DNA of 27,062 nucleotides from Priapulus caudatus. Taxonomy: Eukaryota; Priapulida; Priapulimorpha; Priapulimorphida; Priapulidae. Positions 16,811-25,600 of this stretch are shown here, piece by piece (position 1 is the first letter of the stretch; each line of letters opens with the position of its first letter). The position numbers were made by a program, and so were the translations under genes. The notes under the pieces were generated by a model. It saw only the letters and a list, made by a program, of their open reading frames with translations, was not told the origin of the DNA and made no database searches. The stretch spans positions 111,776 through 138,837 of the forward strand of contig NW_014577721.1 in assembly GCF_000485595.1 (NCBI RefSeq), written 5' to 3'.

Positions 16811-19800
16811 CTACTTTGGCTTCGTCTCCTGGTCGGTGACGTGTCGGATGTAGATGGCGTCCTCGGGCACGTTCTCTTGTTCTCCCTCCTCGTACATGTA
16901 GGAGGAGGCGATGGCGAGCATCGTGCCGTCGGGGCTGAAGGCGAGCGAGGCGATCGATGTCGGATACCTACCGACGACGCGTGCGCGTGCGAGAGATAAA
17001 TCGTAATAATTATACGTAAATTACGTGAGATACGCGAGGAATGATGGACGCTTTAAAAATGATTTAATTGAGTTACGTATTTTGTCATGAAGCGTAATTT
17101 TTGATATTTTTTAATGTTATTTTTTGGCTAGAAAAAATGATATTAAAAATTATTAAATGCAATTATATTTAACATTATATTTATTGCAATAATAATAATA
17201 TTAATATTTATATTATTTATGTTTTTACAATATTATTATGATATTTTTTTCAAATTATGTATAATAAATGCAATAAAAAGTTTAATTTGCAGATATTTCT
17301 GCAATTATTAATTAGAATGAAAAAAAGTGTGAGTAGAGAGATTGCAATATGAGGGTAAAAAGATGCATAAAATTTCACAGTTGCGGCTGGAATATCACAT
17401 CAATGACCTCAATTTATGTAAATAACTCAGTTACCTGTGGAATTGGCAGAGACGCTTCTTGTTGAAACCGTCCCAGATATTGACGAAACCATCAGAGCCA
17501 CCTGTTGGGCAAAAACGCAATCACGTGAGCACATATCGCGATACGTCATTCCGTAACCAGAAGTAGAAGAAACCCAAAGATAGTTACACATTCCCGTAAT
17601 TTTACAGAATACATATACCACAAATACATTTCACCTACTGCTAGTAAACAAGATCGAACATCGGCACAGTAAATGTCAGTGTGTGTGCGTGGGGGGGGGG
17701 AAATGATCAATCAGGGCATCAAACGGCGATCAAATTACTTTTGCAACAGTAAATAAATATATAATAATAATATAAAACAATTTTGCAAAAGTAAATAATA
17801 ATAGTAATAATAATATAATAAAACAATTTTGCAAAAGTAAATATAACAATAGTAATAATAATAATAATAATAACGATGGTAATAATAAAACAATTTCGTT
17901 CGAGAAGAAACGCCGGACGATCGCGACCCTGCTCTACCCTGCGTGACCCGCTCACCGGACGCGAAGGTGCTGTGCTGCGCGTGGAAGGCGATGGCGTTCA
18001 CGGGGTAGATCTGCTCGACCCCGTTCTCCTTGATGCGGTGGCACTTGAACGCGTACTTCTTCTTCTGCACTTCGGAGCTCGGATCCAGGTACTCCACCGC
18101 CACACGCCCTGCCGAAGACAGGTAGGGTCAGGTGCGTGTGGTGTTAGTGGTTAGTACATAGTTGCATGCATACAATATTCACTAGCGTGCTTACTTTTAT
18201 AGAGATAACTTACTTAATATTAACTTAAATCACTTACTTTTATAGGATTGTCTACACAGACAAGTACATATCGGTGCTAACGACAAGTAGGGTCAGGTGC
18301 CAGTGGTGAGCACGTACACGCTATTCCCTAGCATGCTTACCTTCTATAAAGCTAAGCACGTATTCCTGCTAACAAAGGCGTAGTTTCTATAGAACTAAGC
18401 ACGTATCCCTGCTAACAAAGGCGTAGTTTCTATAGAGCTATTCATGCTTACATGAGAGCATACATTCTATGTCCTTGCTTGCACTGGCATACCTTCTATA
18501 GAGCTAAGCACGTATCCTTGCTTACACTCGCATACCTTCTATAGAGCTAAGCATGTATCCCTGCTAACACTGGCATACCTTCTATAGAGCTAAGCATGTA
18601 TCCTTGCTTGCACTGGCATACCTTCTATAGAGCTAGGCACGTATCCCTGTTTACACTGGCACATCTATACAACTATCCCTGTTTACACTGGCACATCTAT
18701 ACAACTATCCCTGTTTACACTGGCACATCTATACAACTATCCCTGCTTACACTGGCATACCTTCTATACAACTATCCCTGCTTGCTTACACTGGCATACC
18801 TGCTATACAGCTAAGCACGTATCCTTGCTTGCACTGGCTTACCTTCTATAGAGCTAAGCACGTATCCCTGCTTGTTGGGGAAGGTTCGGATGCAGCGTGT
18901 CTGGTACTTGAGGCTGGACTCGCGTCGCTGCTGCACGTAGCCCATGTTGCGCAGGTCCCAGACGAGCACGCGCCGCCCGGCCGTGCCCACGACCAGCTTG
19001 TCACCGCACGTAGCCAGCGTGTACACCTACACACACACACTGACACGTTACAATTTATCATGCACGCACGCACGCACACACGTTACAACATATCACAACA
19101 CTTAGCCAGCATACTACCGTGCAAGAGTCAGACAGACAGACAGACATCTGTCTACTACCATGGCAGCACTAGTTTATAACCTACTTTCTCATTAATCATC
19201 AACACCTAGTTCAGCAAAAAAATCGAGAGAGAGAGGAGAGAGAGGAGAGAGAGAGAGAGAGAGGAGAGGAGAGGGGAGAGGATGGAGTCACCTTGTCCGG
19301 CTGCGAGAAGGAGCCAGCGCTGCATGGCGTGCGCGCGAGAGAGAGAGAGAAAGAGAGAGAGAGAGGGAGAGAGGATGGAGTCACCTTGTCCGGCTGCGAG
19401 AAGGAGCCAGCGCTGCGTGCCGCGCGAGGGTCCCACAGCTTCACCGTCATGTCCCAGCTTCCCGTGACGATGACGTTGACGTCGGCGCAGTACTCGACGC
19501 AGCGTATCGGCGCCTCGTGCAGTCCCACGATCGTTTCTGTAGGACAAGAAAAAACGAGAAACGATAAGAGCACGACAGAACGGAACGAGGAAAAGGAAAC
19601 GATACAGTATGACAGGATTGGATGTGACACAATGATCGTCTTCTCTGTAGGACGAGGAAAACGAGAAACAATGAGAGCATGACAGGTCGGGATGCGACGC
19701 AATGATTGTCTTTGTTGAAGGAAGAAGGGAAAAGCTACAGCACAACAGGACGGGTTGTGATGCATCGATCGTCTCTATCAAATGAGGAAAATACAGCACG

Positions 19801-20552
19801 ACAGGACGGGATGAGGAAAAGGAAACAATACAGTATGACAGGACGGGATGTGACGCAGTAGTGGAAAAATATCCGGTAAAAAATGGGCAGGAATTAGAAT
19901 TTTAGCACACCCAAGTAGGAGGAGCGGAATTCGTATAGCTGGGTCAATTTGCATCTAGCGCTTTGTGTCAGAGAGATTTTTTACAAGGATTTTAACTCCA
20001 CAAGCAACGGAATTTTGAAATCGACAAACCTGTTCCTGAATTGAAGTCAAACATCTTCAGATTTTGGTCCAGGCCACCACTGTACGCATGGACACCATCC
20101 TACAGAAGTGATAACCAATAAATCAATCAATAAGGAATAAATGCACATTCATTCATTCATGCACTTCATTTGTGTTTACTTCATTAAATTTACATCCTGC
20201 ACATCATTTCTACATTATATGTGAACTTTCGGAATAAAGGTTATAAAAAGCACACCACATCTAGTGGCAGCTGACAATGCGGCAAGATTTACGTATTTAA
20301 ATATGTAACTACGAGATTTATTTACACGCTTAAACCAACCTGAAAACAGCAATCTAGTACAGCGCCTGAATGATGATATTTGAGCCTCTGGTTGTTATTC
20401 TGTATGTCGTACAGCCGGACAGATGTGTCCCAGGATGAGACGAGGATAAACTGTGACGAGGTGGGACCAAACTTCACTGCAGAAATGCCGTCCTGCGGTG
20501 CATTGTTGATCTTGAACTCATTGGGAGCATCGTTCTGGGGCAGTTTCGTCAT
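16811..20552 (-). CDS. BUB3: BUB3 mitotic spindle-checkpoint WD40 protein, complete, 7 coding exons
   Basis: Kinetochore protein that recruits BUB1 and BUBR1 to phosphorylated MELT repeats and is needed for checkpoint signalling. Minus-strand exons: 20552-20340, 20099-20030, 19536-19385, 19026-18843, 18108-17956, 17501-17435 and 16967-16811 (TAG). They total 996 nt, 331 aa, against 328 in human. All introns are GT-AG with matching phases. WD repeats are clear: [78 protein letters not shown]. The conserved blocks [40 protein letters not shown] and [11 protein letters not shown] are intact. I chose the ATG at 20552 because a splice acceptor (TTTTAGCAG) lies 2 bp upstream; an ATG at 20570 is in frame but falls on the intronic side of that acceptor. 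Introns 2, 3 and 4 carry tandem copies of their own splice junctions. Confidence 0.96.
17740..17895. repeat. AT-rich repeat in BUB3 intron 5
   Basis: Three copies of a unit with AAACAATTTTGCAAAAGTAA separated by AAT trinucleotide runs (a fourth, partial copy near 17890). It lies entirely inside the intron near the donor side and does not include exon sequence. Confidence 0.75.
18325..18880 (-). repeat. 43-bp tandem array of exon 4 end plus 5' splice site (BUB3 intron 4)
   Basis: Read on the minus strand, the exon 4 end (encoding QGYVLSSIE) plus its donor GTAAGCC at 18842 is repeated into the intron. Donor-equivalent positions with intact AG|GTATGCC or AG|GTAAGC are 18842, 18799, 18760, 18621, 18578, 18535, 18492 and, after degraded units, 18340. 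The basic spacing is 43 bp. Three 31-bp deletion variants around 18664, 18695 and 18726 have altered donors. Reading through the first junction meets a stop soon after. Confidence 0.93.
19273..19433 (-). repeat. 93-bp duplication of exon 3 end plus 5' splice site (BUB3 intron 3)
   Basis: The exon 3 end and donor (AAG|GTGACTCC, donor at 19384) recur 93 bp downstream (donor at 19291), separated by a CT-rich run. A core of 43 bp is identical except for the outermost base. 93 is a multiple of three and the frame between the two donors has no stop. Confidence 0.93.
19525..19860 (-). repeat. Tandem array of 3' splice site plus exon 3 start (BUB3 intron 2)
   Basis: On the minus strand the acceptor CCTACAG and first exon bases (AAACGATCGT) recur upstream in the intron. 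The closest copy (CCTACAG|AGAAGACGATCAT, AG ending 19645) is well preserved. Further copies lie near 19715 (AG lost) and 19775 (GATAG|AGACGATCG). The intervening parts share GACAGGACGGGATGYGACGCA (plus strand). Spacings are about 108, 70 and 60 bp. Confidence 0.8.
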
Positions 20553-20947
20553 CTCTGCTAAAACTGGCATGTAATATAATTTGTTAATTCAATGCCCACT
20601 CATTAAGTTTAATATTTATTTCACGTGAACCTGAATTTCTATTCCTCGCGAGGACCCATATTGTACGATACTACAAAAAATGACAACTTTTGACAAATGA
20701 CTATTCTTTCTTCTCACTCTTTAGTTTAAATAAAACCATACTTGCATACTAGCTAGATTTACTGAAGAAGTCAGCTCTGGCACTATAGTTCCCAGTACAC
20801 TAACTTCACATTTGAGATGTGTAGCGATAAAACCTACAGTGCTAGAGTTCTGTATGTATGTAGCTCTTCACTCTGCCACTAGCTATAGGCCTGCCTGTAA
20901 GAAGAGCTAGTTCTACTGCCCAATCCTATGCCACGGCATGCCACAAC

Positions 20948-21335
20948 CTAGCTCCAAGAAACGGTCTTGCTAGGGTTAGAAGACCAGTATAGACAATCAG
21001 TCGCACAGCCTCGTCGGGCTAGCCACAACCATGTGTAGGACATTTTTAGTGCAGAAAAGGTTATTCACTGTAGTCTGTATTTCTATTGCTAAACTAAGTC
21101 TGAACTGAAGATTGTGCAGTAAATAGACAACAGAAGTAAATGTTATATGTTGCTAGACAGTTTAGTTACATACCATATCTACTGATTTGTGCTTGCTTAT
21201 GGTATATTCATTGCTGCAATGCTAGTTATGAATAACACTAGTTTTACCATAGCCCGACCAGGCTGTGTGACTCACGTCAATATATACAGGGGTCTTCTAA
21301 AAGTAACCCTAGCAAAGACCGTTTCTTGGAGCTAG
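20948..21335. mobile_element. 388-bp inverted-repeat element (MITE-like) upstream of BUB3
   Basis: The left end CTAGCTCCAAGAAACGGTCT (20948) matches the reverse complement of the right end (to 21335). Imperfect inverted arms of about 75-85 bp also pair AGTCGCACAGCCTCGTCGGGCT (20999-21020) with 21251-21272. No coding capacity. I could not identify a target-site duplication. Confidence 0.65.
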
Positions 21336-21544
21336 TTTTACCAGTGTGCCCCATTTCATTTGCCCTGTAGCGTGAGTGCAGGTTATACACGGGTAGAGCT
21401 AAATACAATTATTAGAATAATCATAACGTCATTATCCTTAACTAACTAACCCAACTAAACTTATCTACCGTAGAGATAGAAATTACTAGAATGATCCTAT
21501 GCCTATGCCTATGCCATGGCTATGGGGCTATGCCTAGGCTATGG

Positions 21545-21665
21545 CCCATGTAGCTCTAGTACTACTAGTACTACTACTAGTACTAGTACTAATACTAGTA
21601 CTAGTACTACTACTAGTACTAGTACTACTACTAGTACTAGTACTACTACTACTACTACTACTAGA
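21545..21665. repeat. (CTA/GTA)n array rich in CTAGTACTAG palindromes, bordered by inverted GGCCCATG words
   Basis: Tandem TACTAG/TACTAC words, many self-complementary. The array is flanked by near-copies of TATGGCCCATG and AGCTCTAG/CTAGAGCT. Confidence 0.8.
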
Positions 21666-22131
21666 GCTATGGCCCATGCCATGGGTCATGGGTAAAATTT
21701 TTCAATGTAAATAGTGCCATTTTAGTGGTACTAACAAGATATTCTGCCAAAGGCTGATATCAAAAAACAAAAATGTCCAAGCTAACCAGCCGCAAGCAAC
21801 AAAATACTTCAGTCAAATTTTCAACAACAACGATATTCTTGGTCAATGAGTACAGAGTAGTAACTTGTCTTGTATATTTCTGAGATGTATTTTGGTTTTG
21901 GTGTTTGAAAAACTGAACCCGGTGTTTCGCCACTTACGCCCTCTATATTTTACTTACTAGAAATTACTTTTTTCCCCATAAAACGCTTTTAATGCATAAC
22001 TTTTTTAACTCGTCAAATAGTATTATTCAATAATTTTTTATGATAATCGTTGCCGTTATTGTTTTAGTGAATAAATAAATAGATTTTGCGGGTTTGACTA
22101 GTCGGAATCCACGTCCTTTTTCAACAGTGGA

Positions 22132-22502
22132 CTAAACAGAGGAATTGCTCCGACCTGTGATTGGAGGATAAAAATAGACCCCGCCCACTTTTCTATTTTG
22201 GGAGGATAAAAATAGAATTCGTGACGTTTTGTTTCACCGGTCATAGCCGCGCGTGCATATTTGCTAATTAATTAAACTAATCGCGCTTCAATAGACTCAA
22301 AATTCACAGAGATTAAGGCTAAGATATGTGTCTATAATAGCTAGAATTTATAAAAATGTAACTCAATTCGTTCGCTCCATATGATAGTTAGTACCTATGG
22401 TTAGTACACGTTCCTACCGGTCATAGCATAGCGTATGCGGCGGGAGTGGGCGGGGTCTATTTTTATCCTCCAATCACAGGTCGGAGCAATTCCTCTGTTT
22501 AG
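22132..22502. repeat. Perfect 57-bp inverted repeat with CCAAT and GC-box-like motifs, upstream of ADAL
   Basis: 22132-22188 is the exact reverse complement of 22446-22502 over all 57 bases, with a 257-bp spacer. Each arm holds GATTGG (CCAAT on the other strand), GGATAAAAATAG and CCCCGCCCAC. A second GGAGGATAAAAATAGA follows at about 22201. The spacer has a direct repeat ACCGGTCATAGC (about 22237 and 22419). It could be a MITE or part of a duplicated promoter. Confidence 0.75.
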
Positions 22503-22676
22503 ACGCATGTGTTTAGTCTACACAAGATAGAATCACTGGGGTCAGTCTATATTCTGACTGGAAATTTTATTGATAATCATAAAGTTCAAGTTGCTCGAGC
22601 AAAAAATTGAAACATTCCTTATTGTTACATTTTAGTAACACGTAAGGGTTAATTATTACTCAGGTACTGATGACTG

Positions 22677-25600
22677 ATGTCGGAAATGGCTACAGCGGAA
22701 GACTTGAAGTTGATGCAGTTTTGTAGAAGTCTACCTAAAATAGTAAGTTAACGCCAAGTAGTAGCACTGGCAGCAAGAACAAGCCCGCACGTACAGCACA
22801 CACGCGGCATGCATTGACTATAATAACAACTGTTGTATTATAAGTTGTAATAAGTTGTAATAACACTTGTTATTATAGTCAATGGCCGCGTGTGTGCTGT
22901 ACGTGCGGGCTTGTTCTTAATTGCTGCCAGTGAGTAGTACCTGTTACTACATTCCACCAACCACCATGAACCATGACCGTCACCATGAAGTACCATGACC
23001 ACGAACCATCATCACCATGACCATGACCATGAAGATGATGATGATCATGACCATGACCATCACCATGAACCATCACCATCACCATCACCATCACCACCAC
23101 CACCACCACCACCACCACCACCAAATACGATAATGTGACCCAGCGTAAACAGGTTTGCTCATCACTATGTCAGGCGTCCCAAGTGTCCCGGTCTCACCGA
23201 GATCGTCCTGGTGCGACATGCTGGTCCCGGTGTCCCGTTAAGAGTCCAGAAAGTCCTGGTCGTAACATTTTTCAGCCATATTTAAAAATTTACATCAGTA
23301 AATTACTAAATTTTGCCGTGGTTGTTGATGTACTTTGATTCCAGCGAACAATAAAAGGCCACAAATGTAAAACACTTGTATGTATACTTTATAAAAAATG
23401 GTGGTGCGCTGCGACAAACACATGTCGCAGCCCGCCACAACTTTTTTCCTATTTTTGCGCGCCGCGAAAAATAGGCGATGGACCATTATCACAAGTGATC
23501 CCTTTCTTGGATTTTCCCAACTTGGGACCTCTGCTATGTTATTGTACCTATATGCAGACATTTGCCAACACATACGTGGTAATCATAGGAGAAATCCACT
23601 GAGTAGTGAATGTTGTGTATTTATTTACATAATTGAAGGCCTATATATGTCTTCTTGGTGAGCAAGCAACAGGGTTCGACACTAACCCACGTCCGACCGA
23701 ACTACTAGTCGGGTAAATGCTTGGTCCGGTTGCATACAACCAGAATGCTAGTAGCCCGACTGGTCATGTTAGAATTGGTCATATATATTGCACTGAAAGG
23801 TCACCTCTGGCTAGACTGGTACGCGGCCGCACTGTTTGTTGCAGAGCGTGTACATTGTCTAGCAGAGTGTGAGGCCGGATACCAGTCTACCCTTCGGCAA
23901 AAACAATAACGTGGCTTAATTGCTGCCAGTCGCAGTAGACGATCGATAAACCGTGCGCTCGTGTATGCCCGTGATAGAATACGAATGCCGCACGTGAACT
24001 CGGCCCACGCGCGATTTAAAGCGCGGAAAACAGCATCTATGAATTCATACGATGACACACTCTTATCTAAAAAAAGTTTTTTATCTAGTGGTTTTCCTCA
24101 GTTACTAGCCCGATGGTCTAGTGAAATAAAAAGTTAATGTTGAACCCTGAAGCAATCTGGTTAAAGATTCTCCTTGTCTGCAACAATTCCCACTTATTTC
24201 GAGCTGTGACTATGTGCGTGCGTGCGTCTGCGCGTGCGTATGTATGTATACATGCAGCTAAGGCAAGTAGGCGGGTCGGGCTGTAGTTTTTTTGCTATTC
24301 TGAAGACCATAAGAAATATTTGGTGCTGTCCCAGAAATTTTTGTTCTAGACAGAATCAGTGTTCAGGGGAGGGGATCAGGAGAGCAAGTTTCATCATTTG
24401 CACCGCTTTCTTTTCCTCCTGTGTCTTCTATTCCTTTTTTGGCTCCTGACTCCTCTTCTATCTGTGACTACTACTTTGCTTCCTGTTTCACCTCATCCAC
24501 TTCTACTTCACAAACTCTCTCCAACTCCTTCCCCTCTATGCAGTTCTCCTCTCCTTCCTCGCTCGCTCCTCCTCCTCTCCTCCTCCTCCCCTCTCTTCTC
24601 CTCCTCGCTCTCTCGCTCGTCTCTTCTCTCCAGATCCTCTCTCCTTTCCGTCCTCTCCTACGCTCCTCGGCTCCTCCTCTGCTCCTCGTCCTCCTCCTCC
24701 TCCTCTTCCTCCTCCTCCTCCTCCTCCGTCTGCCTTCACCTCCTCCTCTTCCTTTCTCCTCCTCCTCCTCCTCCTCCTTCTTCACCTCCACCTCCTGCAC
24801 CTCCCTTTTCTCCTCCCATTCCTCTTCCCCGTGTTCCTTCTCTTCTTCCTTCTCTTCCCCTACTCTTTCTTCGCCACCACCTACTTCTCATACTGTCTGC
24901 TTGTCAATCCTTTGCCATATCATTCTCGAAGGTCTGTCTCCTCTCTCTCTCTTACACGTGTATTTCTTCTTGGCAGGAGTTGCATGCACACATCAACGCC
25001 TGTATCAGCACGAGCACAGTACGGAAGCTAGTTCGCCTAAAGGAAGCCAAGGGAGAACCATGTCTAGATGTCAGCAAGTATTTTGTTACAGAACACATCA
25101 CCCTGGATGAGTAAGTAGCGGGTAAAGCGCAAAGGTGGAGGCCGATCAAAATTTTTAACATCAATCTCAGATAACATGCTGACGTTGGCTGTCTTCAGCT
25201 CATGCCAACTTTGGGCCAACGGATTTTTGCTCAGCGCTCCAACAGTGGCCCAACGTTGGCAGTCAACGTTGGCCTAACATTGGGCCATCGTTGGTCCAAC
25301 GTTGGCCCAACGTCATGCAGACAACCACTTGCCAACCGTGACCATGCCAACCATACGCCAACGTTGGCCCAACGTCATGCAGACAACCACTTGCCAACCG
25401 TGACCATGCCAACCATACGCCAACGTTGGCCCAACGTCATATTGCCAACCACATGCCAACTGTGACCATGCCAACGTTGGCCCAACGTTGGCCCAACGTC
25501 ATATTGCCAACCGTGGCCGTGCCAACCAAATGCCAACGTTGGCTCAACGTAAGCATGTTATTTGGGATATAATTCGGTCGATCGGATTATCGTGGCAGCA

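Larger units (their letters stand above)
20553..22676. other. Divergent intergenic region between BUB3 and ADAL
   Basis: About 2.1 kb between two start codons pointing away from each other. It must hold 5' UTR exons and promoters of both genes unless they extend elsewhere. A pyrimidine-rich acceptor-like TTACTCAG ends at 22662, 14 bp before the ADAL start. Parts 20600-20947, 21336-21540 and 21670-22131 show nothing I can name. Confidence 0.5.

Noticed and set aside
20553-20570. Upstream in-frame ATG of BUB3 (six extra residues)
   Set aside because: A good acceptor (TTTTAGCAG) lies between it and the ATG at 20552, so these codons are probably intronic. Not excluded if the first exon is unspliced.
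22879-23124. Minus-strand Val/Met/His-rich frame
   Set aside because: Translation of the CCATGA/CCATCA and (ACC)n arrays.
24359-25114. 251- and 229-codon Ser/Leu/Pro-rich frames
   Set aside because: They run over the polypyrimidine tract. Only 24977-25110 is coding (ADAL exon 2), and only one frame matches it.
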